Assembly: GCA_964535825.1 (NCBI GenBank)
Contig: CAZHUC010000012.1
Span: 1 to 14,671, forward strand
DNA: 14,671 nt
From: CAZAQK01 sp964535825
Lineage (GTDB): Bacteria; Pseudomonadota; Alphaproteobacteria; Rickettsiales; SXRF01
Direction of reading: 5' to 3'
Part shown: positions 6,274-13,461 of the stretch, piece by piece
Layout: every line of letters begins with the position of its first letter
How positions within the stretch are numbered: the stretch's first letter is position 1
Program-made: the position numbers and the translations under genes
Notes under the pieces: generated by a model
Told to the model about the DNA's origin: nothing
The model's database searches: none
The model's input: the letters and a program-made list of their open reading frames with translations, nothing else

Positions 6274-6774
6274 ATGACAGTAGAAAGAAAAGTTAGTAGT
6301 AAATTACTAAAAGATAAGACCGTGCATATATTCGGCACGGCATCGGATATAGTTGATTATGCCATGCAGCTGCAGGACTTCAGTGCAATAATTGTGACAC
6401 ATATTGTGCAGGAAAGTGATTGGAAAAAACCAGACGAATATGTCCGCTTTGCCGGTGATGTAACCAATGCAGAACCCAAAGCGGATGCTGTGGTGGTGAT
6501 AAATCCGGGCATGATGAAATCACTGGGTGATGGTTTCAGGGAACAACCGGTTATTAAGTTTGCAACGCATATGGAATTAGCTGATCCTCCTATCCCTATG
6601 GTCATTCTGGATAGTGGTGTTAGTAAGGGCGTAAAACACTTTTTATCTAGTTATGGCGCGAATTATCAGGAAATTTCTGACGTTCCTCCTTACCAAATTC
6701 AGGCTTATGTTATTGACGCGATAGAACAAAATGAAAGAAAGCAACAGGCTGATGCAGGGCAACGGCCTTTATGA
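6274..6774 (+). CDS. Hypothetical protein, AT-rich, possible Rossmann-like alpha/beta fold
   Basis: A 166-residue protein I do not recognise. The sequence alternates hydrophobic strands and helices: T-V-H-I-F-G-T near 16-22, A-I-I-V-T-H-I near 38-44, A-D-A-V-V-V-I-N-P-G near 70-79, and I-P-M-V-I-L-D-S near 107-114. That suggests a small three-layer alpha/beta domain, possibly nucleotide- or CoA-binding, but no catalytic or glycine-rich signature is clear. It has no signal peptide or membrane helix and no cysteine. The C-terminus is polar and Gln/Arg-rich. The ATG at 6274 follows only a weak GGA. A TATAAT at 6247-6252 lies about 20 nt upstream but lacks a convincing -35. The next gene begins 55 nt downstream on the same strand; both are AT-rich compared with the core genes around them. 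Confidence 0.68.
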   Translation: MTVERKVSSKLLKDKTVHIFGTASDIVDYAMQLQDFSAIIVTHIVQESDWKKPDEYVRFAGDVTNAEPKADAVVVINPGMMKSLGDGFREQPVIKFATHMELADPPIPMVILDSGVSKGVKHFLSSYGANYQEISDVPPYQIQAYVIDAIEQNERKQQADAGQRPL

Positions 6775-6779
6775 GTACT

Positions 6780-6808
6780 TTTTTTAGCGTGGATACATCA
6801 TCTATAAT
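6780..6808 (+). promoter_or_regulatory. Weak candidate promoter for the 140-residue gene
   Basis: A perfect TATAAT at 6803-6808 lies 21 nt before the ATG at 6830. The -35 position at 17-base spacing is only a T run (6780-6785). The match at -10 may be chance in AT-rich DNA. Confidence 0.25.
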
Positions 6809-6829
6809 AAAAAATATAAGGTAAAATAT

Positions 6830-7252
6830 ATGGCAAGAACTGCAGTTCTGAACAAAGATAGTATTAAAATTTTAAGAGAACTCGTTATCGGTATTTCGGT
6901 TGATTTTTCTAGCCCCACGGAAGCGTTACCAGCAAATCAGGCCGCTTATGCAGAATTATCTGATGATACAAAGAAAATGGTAAAAGTCTTTCGTCCATTT
7001 GCTAACAAAATATTAGATAAGCTAGCTGAGCAGTTAGGTAAGAAAAATACTTTAACTCAAGATGAGTTCGTTAGATTATTTGCAGCTATAGTGTCTGAGG
7101 CAGTACCAGAATTTACACAAGATCCTGCTACAGCTTCAGTAGCAATTCAATATTCTACTATTGTAATAAATGATCTAAAGCTGGGATTTGACGAGCTTGC
7201 AGAGTTGCAAAGTCAGCAACCACCTAGAGGCAGAGGTAAGGCTACTGAATAG
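6830..7252 (+). CDS. Hypothetical alpha-helical protein, AT-rich
   Basis: A 140-residue protein I do not recognise. It appears mostly helical: I-K-I-L-R-E-L-V-I-G-I near 13-23, then K-M-V-K-V-F-R-P-F-A-N-K-I-L-D-K-L-A-E-Q-L near 49-69, then F-V-R-L-F-A-A-I-V-S-E-A-V near 80-92, then a further helix ending in E-L-A-E-L-Q. The last 12 residues are Gln/Pro/Arg-rich. No cysteine, signal peptide or membrane segment is visible. AAGG is 8 nt before the ATG, a reasonable ribosome-binding site. The base 6961-7020 sample is only 16/60 G+C, well below uvrA, so a recent arrival or weak constraint is possible. Its TAG is immediately followed by the TAG of convergent uvrA. With the preceding gene it may form a two-gene unit of unknown role. 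Confidence 0.7.
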   Translation: MARTAVLNKDSIKILRELVIGISVDFSSPTEALPANQAAYAELSDDTKKMVKVFRPFANKILDKLAEQLGKKNTLTQDEFVRLFAAIVSEAVPEFTQDPATASVAIQYSTIVINDLKLGFDELAELQSQQPPRGRGKATE

Positions 7253-10096
7253 CTAGGCCGCTTTCTTCTTCTTGAACAAAGGCTTCAAGAACTCACCGGT
7301 GACACTCTCCTTCTGCTGAACAATATCTTCCGGTGTGCCGGTGGCTACCACTTTGCCGCCTTTATTGCCGCCGCCCGGGCCGATATCTATCACCCAGTCA
7401 GATGTTTTGATCACATCCAGATTATGTTCAATGACCAGCACGGTATTGCCGGAATCAACCAGCGTATGCAGTACTTTGAGCAGTTTCTGAATGTCATCGC
7501 TGTGCAGGCCTGTGGTTGGCTCATCCAGAATATAAAGTGTGCGACCGGTCGCACGTTTGGAAAGCTCACGCGCCAGTTTGATGCGCTGCGCCTCACCACC
7601 TGAAAGCGTGGTGGCAGATTGGCCCACTGCGATATAGCCAAGGCCTACTTCCTGCAATGCCAACAGTTTCTCGCGAATGGAAGGTTGTGCCGCAAAGAAG
7701 GTTACGCCTTCTTCCACGGTCATTTCCAATACATCAGCGATGGATTTGTCTTTGTATTTAATTTCCAGCGTTTCGCGGTTATAGCGTTTGCCGTGGCACA
7801 CATCGCACTTCACATACACATCCGGCAGGAAGTGCATTTCAATTTTAATGAGGCCATCGCCCTGACACGCTTCACAACGGCCACCTTTTACGTTGAATGA
7901 GAAACGCCCGGCTGCATAGCCGCGTGCTTTTGCTTCCGGCAGTGCGGTGAACCAGTCACGGATAGGTGTGAATGCGCCGGTATAGGTGGCGGGGTTGGAG
8001 CGCGGTGTACGGCCAATAGGTGATTGGTCAATTTCAATGATCTTATCGATGAACTCAAGGCCTGTGATGGAATCGTGGATCCCTGGCATTTCTTTGCTGC
8101 CATTCATGCGGCGCGCGAGTGCTTTATAGAGTGTCTCGATCACCAGTGAAGATTTGCCCCCACCAGAAACACCGGTGACACAACAGAACGTGCCGAGTGG
8201 AATTTCCGCGGTGATGTTCTTCAGGTTGTTGGCGCGTGCGCCTTTGACCACGATTTTCTTGTTACGCTGAGGCGCACGACGTTGTGCTGGTACAGCAATG
8301 GATTTTGCACCACTTAAATATTGGCCGGTGAGGCTCTTTTTATTTTTCATCACTTGTGATGCCGTGCCTTCGGCAACAATCTCGCCGCCATGCACACCGG
8401 CTGCAGGGCCCATATCGATCAGATGGTCGGAGGCCTGCATGGTATCTTCATCATGCTCCACCACAATCACCGTATTACCCAGATCACGCAGATGACGCAG
8501 CGTATGCAACAGGCGTTGGTTATCACATTGGTGTAGACCAATGGATGGTTCATCCAGTACATACAACACGCCAGACAGGCCAGAACCTATCTGTGATGCA
8601 AGACGAATACGCTGTGATTCACCGCCAGAAAGCGTGCCGGATTCACGCGAGAGTGTTAGGTAATCAAGGCCGACATTCATCAGGAATTTGAGGCGCTCGC
8701 AGATTTCCTTCAATATCTTCTCAGATATCTGCTGATGTTTCTTGGAAAGTTTCTTATTCAGTTTCTCGAACCATTCATGCGCAGCTTCGATAGTGAATTG
8801 TGTGATTTCACCAATATGAAGTTTGTCTATTTTAACACAGAGTGCTTCAGGCTTCAGGCGTGCACCACCGCAACTTTCACAATGATGCTCATTCTTGAAT
8901 TTAGAAAGCTCTTCACGCGCCCAGTCACTCTCGGTTTCCCGCCAGCGACGCTCAAGGCTTGGTATAACGCCTTCAAATGGCTTGTTACTGAGATAGCTAC
9001 GCGGACCATCGCTATAATGGATGCGGATAGGTTCACTGCCTGAGCCGTATAAAATAACTTCCTTTATTTTGTCAGGGAGACCTTTGAATGGTGTGGTCAG
9101 GCTAAATTTGTAATGAGTGGCAAGGCCTTCCAGCGTTTGCATATAATATTTGCTGGTGCTGCTGGCCCAAGGAGCAATAGCTCTGTCCATCAATGATTTG
9201 TTGGTATCCGGTACAACGAGATCAACATCGAAGAACATTTGCGTGCCAAGCCCATCACAGGTTGGGCATGCGCCGTATGGGCTGTTGAAAGAGAACAGGC
9301 GTGGTTCAATTTCTGAAAGGGTGAAGCCGGATTCAGGGCAGGCGAACTTAGATGAGAAGGTAATGCGCTCGCCTTTGATTATTTCAGCGACCATCAGGCC
9401 ATCGCTTAGCTCTAAAGTGGTTTGGATAGAATCCGCCAGCCGGTTGCCTAATTCTTTATTCACCACGATACGGTCTACTACTACCTCTATCTCATGCTTT
9501 TTATTTTTATCGAGGGTAGGGAGATCATCCATTTCATGCAACTCACCATCGATCTTCAGGCGCTGGAAGCCTTTCTTTTTCAGCTCAGCCAGCTCTTTGC
9601 GATACTCACCTTTATGGCCACGCACGATTGGGGCAAGCAGCATCAGCTTCGTGCCTTCCGGCAGTTCCATGATGCGATCCACCATCTGTGAAATGGTCTG
9701 GCTCTCGATCGGTTTACCAGTAGCAGGTGAATACGGAATGCCGATGCGCGCATAGAGCAGGCGCAGATAATCATAGATCTCGGTGACCGTACCTACCGTG
9801 GAGCGTGGGTTACGCGAAGTGGTTTTCTGGTCAATGGCGATGGCGGGAGAGAGGCCATCGATAGATTCCACATCCGGCTTGTCCTGAATGTTCAGGAACT
9901 GGCGGGCATAGGATGAAAGCGATTCCACATAGCGGCGCTGGCCTTCGGCATAGATGGTATCAAAGGCAAGGCTGGATTTGCCCGAGCCAGAAGGGCCGGT
10001 GATGACCACCAGTTTGCCGCGCGGAATATCCACATTGATATTCTTGAGGTTATGCTCTTTTGCACCACGGACACTGATAAATTCTTCTGTTTTCAT
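7253..10096 (-). CDS. uvrA: UvrABC excinuclease subunit A
   Basis: A 947-residue, full-length UvrA, the damage-sensing ATPase of nucleotide excision repair that loads UvrB onto lesions. The first Walker A G-P-S-G-S-G-K-S is at 34-41 and the second, G-V-S-G-G-G-K-S, near 640. ABC signature motifs L-S-G-G-E lie near 488 and 828, each followed by a Walker B ending L-D-E-P. Zinc-binding cysteines are visible in C-E-S-C-G-G-A-R-L near 407 and in the C-terminal finger (C-E-A-C, 20 residues, C-D-V-C). The early finger position reads C-P-E-S-G-F, then C-P-T-C-D-G-L-G. AGGGAAG about 4-10 nt upstream of the ATG is a good ribosome-binding site. The C-terminus ends in a Lys-rich K-K-K-K-A-A. uvrA and ssb often sit back to back in Proteobacteria; here a 109-codon gene intervenes. 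No LexA-type box is recognisable upstream. Confidence 0.98.
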   Translation of the reverse strand: MKTEEFISVRGAKEHNLKNINVDIPRGKLVVITGPSGSGKSSLAFDTIYAEGQRRYVESLSSYARQFLNIQDKPDVESIDGLSPAIAIDQKTTSRNPRSTVGTVTEIYDYLRLLYARIGIPYSPATGKPIESQTISQMVDRIMELPEGTKLMLLAPIVRGHKGEYRKELAELKKKGFQRLKIDGELHEMDDLPTLDKNKKHEIEVVVDRIVVNKELGNRLADSIQTTLELSDGLMVAEIIKGERITFSSKFACPESGFTLSEIEPRLFSFNSPYGACPTCDGLGTQMFFDVDLVVPDTNKSLMDRAIAPWASSTSKYYMQTLEGLATHYKFSLTTPFKGLPDKIKEVILYGSGSEPIRIHYSDGPRSYLSNKPFEGVIPSLERRWRETESDWAREELSKFKNEHHCESCGGARLKPEALCVKIDKLHIGEITQFTIEAAHEWFEKLNKKLSKKHQQISEKILKEICERLKFLMNVGLDYLTLSRESGTLSGGESQRIRLASQIGSGLSGVLYVLDEPSIGLHQCDNQRLLHTLRHLRDLGNTVIVVEHDEDTMQASDHLIDMGPAAGVHGGEIVAEGTASQVMKNKKSLTGQYLSGAKSIAVPAQRRAPQRNKKIVVKGARANNLKNITAEIPLGTFCCVTGVSGGGKSSLVIETLYKALARRMNGSKEMPGIHDSITGLEFIDKIIEIDQSPIGRTPRSNPATYTGAFTPIRDWFTALPEAKARGYAAGRFSFNVKGGRCEACQGDGLIKIEMHFLPDVYVKCDVCHGKRYNRETLEIKYKDKSIADVLEMTVEEGVTFFAAQPSIREKLLALQEVGLGYIAVGQSATTLSGGEAQRIKLARELSKRATGRTLYILDEPTTGLHSDDIQKLLKVLHTLVDSGNTVLVIEHNLDVIKTSDWVIDIGPGGGNKGGKVVATGTPEDIVQQKESVTGEFLKPLFKKKKAA

Positions 10097-10106
10097 GCGC
10101 TTCCCT

Positions 10107-10165
10107 TAATTGCCTGCAAAGCCGCACATGCGGCCATTTTTACGAGGCAGGCAGTATATGCAAAT
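10107..10165 (-). other. Nested inverted repeat in the uvrA upstream spacer
   Basis: TGCCTGC (10111-10117) pairs with GCAGGCA (10147-10153), enclosing a GC-rich hairpin GCCGC-ACAT-GCGGC (10121-10134). The inner hairpin is followed on the plus strand by CATTTTTA and on the minus strand by only three T. It could be a weak terminator for the small minus-strand gene upstream or a structured uvrA leader. I cannot decide between these. Confidence 0.4.
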
Positions 10166-10211
10166 TATCGCGGGTGTAACAGCACTTTTTGAAAGGGCCG
10201 GGCGGAAACTT

Positions 10212-10541
10212 TTAGCCCCGGCGGGTAGCAGCGCGGTTTGCTTCCAGAAATTCCTGTGCACTGAGGTAATGATATGCCGTCGTCAGGGCATCAACCAAAG
10301 TATCCTTCATGATTTGTTTTTTCGGATGGCTATGGGGAACGAACATGCGTATACCCTGTTCTGCTATTAACTGCGCATCGTCTAAAGAAAGCTCATTGGG
10401 AGGTAAGGTCTTGGCTGGTGGTTTTGTGCCATATGTCCAACCTGCGATCGCACCGACGAGAAATACATCTTCTTTACTCAATGCTGCATTTTGTCCAGCT
10501 TTGATGTTGGAGATAGTGATAAAATCCTGTGCTGCGGTCAT
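10212..10541 (-). CDS. Hypothetical small cytoplasmic protein between uvrA and ssb
   Basis: A 109-residue protein I do not recognise. It reads as a mixed polar domain: S-K-E-D-V-F-L-V-G-A-I-A-G-W-T-Y-G near 22-38, a proline-rich linker (K-P-P-A-K-T-L-P-P) near 40-48, an acidic helix around 51-63 (S-L-D-D-A-Q-L-I-A-E-Q-G-I-R), and a C-terminal helix with Y-H-Y-L-S-A-Q-E-F-L-E-A-N-R. No signal peptide, membrane segment or cysteine is seen. It is on the same strand as uvrA, 115 nt upstream of it, and divergent from ssb. A weak GAG precedes the ATG. Coding support is length and compositional similarity to its neighbours. If it is not a gene, this is simply a long uvrA-ssb spacer. Confidence 0.6.
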   Translation of the reverse strand: MTAAQDFITISNIKAGQNAALSKEDVFLVGAIAGWTYGTKPPAKTLPPNELSLDDAQLIAEQGIRMFVPHSHPKKQIMKDTLVDALTTAYHYLSAQEFLEANRAATRRG

Positions 10542-10561
10542 GATCGTTACTCGATAAAAGG

Positions 10562-10591
10562 TTTACATAATTTTACTTTTATGGTTATGCT
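10562..10591 (+). promoter_or_regulatory. Candidate ssb promoter
   Basis: TTTACA at 10562-10567 and TATGCT at 10586-10591 are separated by 18 bases. The -35 differs from TTGACA at one position and the -10 from TATAAT at two. It lies in the 143-nt divergent spacer upstream of ssb. No GAAC-N7-GAAC or CTGT-type SOS box is visible in the spacer. Confidence 0.3.
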
Positions 10592-10684
10592 CTGTTTCCA
10601 GGACAAAGACAAGCTAAAAACAGGCTGGATTTTACCGTTTTAAGCGTGTACTCAGCTTAAACAGCAATTTTATGGAGATGATAT

Positions 10685-11146
10685 ATGGCAGGCAGCGTAA
10701 ACAAAGTGATTCTGGTGGGTAATTTAGGGCGTGACCCAGAGATCCGTAGCACACAGGATGGCCGCGAGATCGCGAATATCACCATCGCTACCTCTGAAAG
10801 CTGGAAAGACCGCAACACCGGTGAGCGCAAGGAAAAGACCGAGTGGCATCGCGTGGTCATCTTCAATGAAGGCCTTGTGAATGTGGTAAAGAACTACCTT
10901 AAAAAAGGCGCGAAGGTGTATATCGAAGGCGCACTGCAGACCCGCAAATGGACCGATAAAGACGGTCAGGAAAAATACTCCACCGAAGTAGTGCTGCAAG
11001 GTTTTGGCGGTACGCTTCAGATGCTGGACAGCAAAGGTGGCAGCTCCGGCGGCATGAGCGATAACAGCTCAAGCGGCTATGCATCACAGCCATCTTCCGG
11101 CGGCTCTAAAGCCACGGAATTGCTGGATGACGAGATACCATTCTAA
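10685..11146 (+). CDS. ssb: Single-stranded DNA-binding protein SSB
   Basis: A 153-residue SSB that coats single-stranded DNA during replication, repair and recombination, normally as a tetramer. The OB-fold covers residues about 4-112, from V-N-K-V-I-L-V-G-N-L-G-R-D-P-E. The aromatic DNA-contacting positions are conserved: Trp40, Trp54, Phe60 and Trp89, matching E. coli Trp40, Trp54, Phe60 and Trp88. A Gly/Ser-rich flexible linker follows from 117 to about 140. The protein ends in the acidic tip D-D-E-I-P-F, the docking site for repair and replication partners. A GGAG sits about 6 nt before the ATG. It is divergent from the uvrA-side genes and ends at a clear terminator. Confidence 0.98.
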   Translation: MAGSVNKVILVGNLGRDPEIRSTQDGREIANITIATSESWKDRNTGERKEKTEWHRVVIFNEGLVNVVKNYLKKGAKVYIEGALQTRKWTDKDGQEKYSTEVVLQGFGGTLQMLDSKGGSSGGMSDNSSSGYASQPSSGGSKATELLDDEIPF

Positions 11147-11167
11147 TTATCGTATTGATAGACAAAC

Positions 11168-11197
11168 AAAAAAACACCGCCTCGGCGGTGTTTTTTT
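11168..11197 (+). terminator. Intrinsic terminator after ssb
   Basis: AAACACCGC pairs with GCGGTGTTT around a CTCG tetraloop (11181-11184), followed by a run of seven T at 11191-11197. It begins 21 nt after the ssb stop. Confidence 0.93.
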
Positions 11198-11285
11198 ATG
11201 CCTGTTGTCATCAAACCGTCATCGTAGCGACATAAAAATGTAACAGCCGTCAGGTAGAATATAGGCAGATAACCCGGGAGGTTAT

Positions 11286-11624
11286 ATGCCGATACAGCAC
11301 ACTCTAAGAACCTATATACCAGCCATTGCGCTGTTATTCTTTACTGCTGGCGCACAAGCACAGATAGCACCATGGGCAGCGAATGAAGTTGCCCCAACCG
11401 AGATATGTCAGATCGCCAGTCCGCCAAGCGAATGTTTCTATGATCCAGACAGTGATGGCACGACCGCTGCCTCTTGGCAACGCTGCCTGAACAGGTTGCG
11501 CGACCTTTACGGCGAAGATTGCACATTGGTACGGGTGAATATTCAGGTATTGGCAGGTAACGACATTCTTTCAGGCGATTTTCTTATCCACCTGCCTTCC
11601 GGCGCATTTACACAGGTGAAATAA
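11286..11624 (+). CDS. Small secreted cysteine-containing protein (paralog 1)
   Basis: A 112-residue protein of unrecognised family. Residues 1-25 form a signal peptide (hydrophobic core about 11-20, cleavage after A-Q-A). The mature protein is about 87 residues with four cysteines at 41, 50, 67 and 79. It has a short amphipathic stretch W-Q-R-C-L-N-R-L-R-D-L-Y near 64-75, followed by strand-like segments (V-R-V-N-I-Q-V-L and D-F-L-I-H-L). Spacing of its four cysteines (9, 17, 12) matches that of the next gene (9, 17, 11), so the two are paralogs. GGGAGG about 5 nt before the ATG is a strong ribosome-binding site. The next gene begins 13 nt after its stop and also has its own good ribosome-binding site. 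Periplasmic or extracellular location with disulfides is inferred. Confidence 0.78.
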   Translation: MPIQHTLRTYIPAIALLFFTAGAQAQIAPWAANEVAPTEICQIASPPSECFYDPDSDGTTAASWQRCLNRLRDLYGEDCTLVRVNIQVLAGNDILSGDFLIHLPSGAFTQVK

Positions 11625-11637
11625 ACAGGAGTAATAT

Positions 11638-11979
11638 ATGCACAGGATATTCGCAGTTATAATCACCTTATGCACATTAATGGTTGCCACTGAAGCACGT
11701 GCGCAGTGGGCACAGATTGATAGTGATTCCAATCTTGTAGCTGGCATACCTCTTTGGCAACTTTTTGAAGATCAGGCAGATGGAAAAGTATGCATACAGG
11801 AAACCATGCTTGAAGAGTGCACCTATAACCTGTGCAGCGGTCAATCCATGGCTGCAGCGTGGGCAGAATGCCTGAAGGCGCTCCGTTCAGCAAATCCTGA
11901 CTGTTTGTTTGTTGTCACTGATCTTGCTGTTTCGTGCCCTTATAGCCACAACCAGGGCAGATTCCTGGTGGCACTGTAA
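11638..11979 (+). CDS. Small secreted cysteine-containing protein (paralog 2)
   Basis: A 113-residue protein of unrecognised family. The signal peptide is residues 1-22 (hydrophobic core about 5-17, cleavage after A-R-A). Cysteines in the mature part are at 52, 61, 66, 78, 89 and 100; four of them, 52, 61, 78 and 89, align with 41, 50, 67 and 79 of the preceding protein, and the motif W-A-E-C-L-K-A-L-R matches W-Q-R-C-L-N-R-L-R. The extra pair, 66 and 100, could form an additional disulfide. AGGAG about 6 nt upstream is a strong ribosome-binding site. It is convergent with the alpha/beta hydrolase, whose stop lies 6 nt away, so the pair forms a short two-gene plus-strand unit after the ssb terminator. 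Confidence 0.8.
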   Translation: MHRIFAVIITLCTLMVATEARAQWAQIDSDSNLVAGIPLWQLFEDQADGKVCIQETMLEECTYNLCSGQSMAAAWAECLKALRSANPDCLFVVTDLAVSCPYSHNQGRFLVAL

Positions 11980-11985
11980 CCGTGC

Positions 11986-12684
11986 CTAATCCCGCGGCAA
12001 TTGCCGGCGTTTCCGGTCCGGGCGGACTTTGCGCTTCAGCGTGAAGTCCGCCATACGGCGGCCGACATAATCATGCACCACATTGCCCAGCTCTTCTTCA
12101 ATGCCGCGGTAATAATGGTCAGCACCGCCAATGAGCTTGTATTCCACATTCGTGCCATGCTGTCCGGCCAGTTTGGTGGTCAGTTTATTTACGGCATCTT
12201 CTGAAACCACATCGTCCTTATCGCCCTGAGTAATCAGGCCTGCCGATGGGCAAGGGGAGAGGAATGAGAAATCGTACAGGTTCGCAGGCGGGGAAACCGC
12301 CACGAAGCCTTCGATCTCAGGGCGGCGCATCAGCAGTTGCAGCGCTATCCATGAACCGAATGAGAAACCCGCGATCCAGCAGGTCGGCGCATCAGGGTTC
12401 TGGGCTTGCAGCCAGTCCAGTGCGGAGGCTGCGTCAGTCAGCTCACCAACACCTTCATCATATTTCCCCTGTGATTTGCCGACGCCGCGAAAGTTGAACC
12501 GCAGGGCAGAAAAGCCATTCTGTACAAAGGTATGGTACAGACGGTAAACGATCTTATTATTCATTGTGCCGCCATAGAGCGGGTGAGGGTGCAGCACCAG
12601 AACAATAGGTGCGCCCTTTATGTCACTGTGATGATAACGGCCTTCAATGCGGCCTTCAGAACCATTGATAATAATTTCTGGCAT
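11986..12684 (-). CDS. Alpha/beta hydrolase (COG2945-type)
   Basis: A 232-residue serine hydrolase of unknown substrate. The family's H-P-H-P-L-Y-G-G-T-M-N-N oxyanion region is at 32-43, R-F-N-F-R-G-V-G-K-S at 62-71, and the nucleophile elbow G-F-S-F-G-S gives Ser108. The acid is in G-D-K-D-D-V-V (Asp157 or Asp158) and the catalytic His is in G-A-D-H-Y-Y-R-G (His190). No signal peptide is visible, so it is probably cytoplasmic. The last 20 residues are Arg/Lys-rich (K-R-K-V-R-P-D-R-K-R-R), an unusual basic tail. The ATG at 12684 lacks a good Shine-Dalgarno. It is divergent from cysE over a 57-nt spacer with a TATATT at 12722-12727 but no well-placed -35. The family is confident; the substrate is not. 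Confidence 0.88.
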   Translation of the reverse strand: MPEIIINGSEGRIEGRYHHSDIKGAPIVLVLHPHPLYGGTMNNKIVYRLYHTFVQNGFSALRFNFRGVGKSQGKYDEGVGELTDAASALDWLQAQNPDAPTCWIAGFSFGSWIALQLLMRRPEIEGFVAVSPPANLYDFSFLSPCPSAGLITQGDKDDVVSEDAVNKLTTKLAGQHGTNVEYKLIGGADHYYRGIEEELGNVVHDYVGRRMADFTLKRKVRPDRKRRQLPRD

Positions 12685-12741
12685 GTGTATAAATGAACAA
12701 TGTTGAGTTATGACGCGTAGTTATATTGAATTTGGTGTCCA

Positions 12742-13461
12742 ATGTTCAAGAAAATAGTGAATGATATTGATGCAATTCTCGTCCGCGACCCTGCGGCGAG
12801 GAGCAAATTTGAGGTTATTTTGTGCTATCCGGGCTTTCACGCCCTGCTTTTTCACAGGCTATCCAGTTGGTTATGGCGTCACCACCTAAAACTGCTCGCC
12901 AGACTGCTATCTTATATCAGTAGATTCTTCACAGGCATTGATATTCACCCGGGTGCCACGATCGGCCAGCGATTCTTTATAGATCATGGCATGGGCGTGG
13001 TGATCGGCGAAACGGCCAGTATCGGTGATGATGTCACGATATATCACGATGTAACCCTTGGTGGCGTTGCGCCTCAGAGTGATAAGAAGGGCGCGCTGCG
13101 TCATCCGCAGATTGGAAATAACGTTATTATAGGTGCTGGGGCACACCTGCTTGGGCCGATCTATGTGGCTGATGGAGCGCGTATCGGCTCTAATGCCGTT
13201 GTGGTCGGTAATGTAGAGGCAGGCGCGGTGATGGTGGGTGTGCCAGCGCATTCCCTTACGGAGCGCGCACATAAAAAAGCTGCTTCGAAACCTATGCATT
13301 TTGATGCGTACGGTACACCGCAGGATGCCGACGCCGACCCTGTATTCCGTGTGATGCAGCAGATGCATGAGGAGATCGAGATTTTAAAACGTCGTGTTAC
13401 CGAGCTGGAAGCAGATGAAACATCACTTTTCGGGTCAGCCAGCAAATGGGAAAATAAATGA
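12742..13461 (+). CDS. cysE: Serine O-acetyltransferase CysE (EpsC-type)
   Basis: A 239-residue enzyme transferring acetyl from acetyl-CoA to L-serine, giving O-acetylserine for cysteine synthesis in the cytoplasm. D-P-A-A-R at 16-20 and the helical N-terminal region precede the left-handed beta-helix hexapeptide repeats from about 66. Asp67 (I-D-I-H-P-G) and His82 (I-D-H-G) are 15 residues apart, matching the catalytic Asp-His pair of CysE. V-T-L-G-G is at 104-108, R-H-P at 120-122 and G-V-P-A-H at 166-170. The shorter N-terminus marks the EpsC-like type rather than the longer E. coli form. The C-terminal region 180-239 ends in a Glu/Arg-rich coiled-coil-like stretch. Its TGA overlaps the ATG of the iscR-like gene by 4 nt, so cysteine supply and an Fe-S regulator are probably translationally coupled. 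Confidence 0.95.
   Translation: MFKKIVNDIDAILVRDPAARSKFEVILCYPGFHALLFHRLSSWLWRHHLKLLARLLSYISRFFTGIDIHPGATIGQRFFIDHGMGVVIGETASIGDDVTIYHDVTLGGVAPQSDKKGALRHPQIGNNVIIGAGAHLLGPIYVADGARIGSNAVVVGNVEAGAVMVGVPAHSLTERAHKKAASKPMHFDAYGTPQDADADPVFRVMQQMHEEIEILKRRVTELEADETSLFGSASKWENK

Noticed and set aside
9150..9755. 201-codon plus-strand open frame inside uvrA
   Set aside because: It runs antisense to conserved UvrA coding sequence, with Ser/Arg-rich composition and no motif.
10334..10360. GAAC and GTTC motifs resembling an alphaproteobacterial SOS box
   Set aside because: They lie inside the 109-codon gene and the spacing does not fit GAAC-N7-GAAC or its complement.
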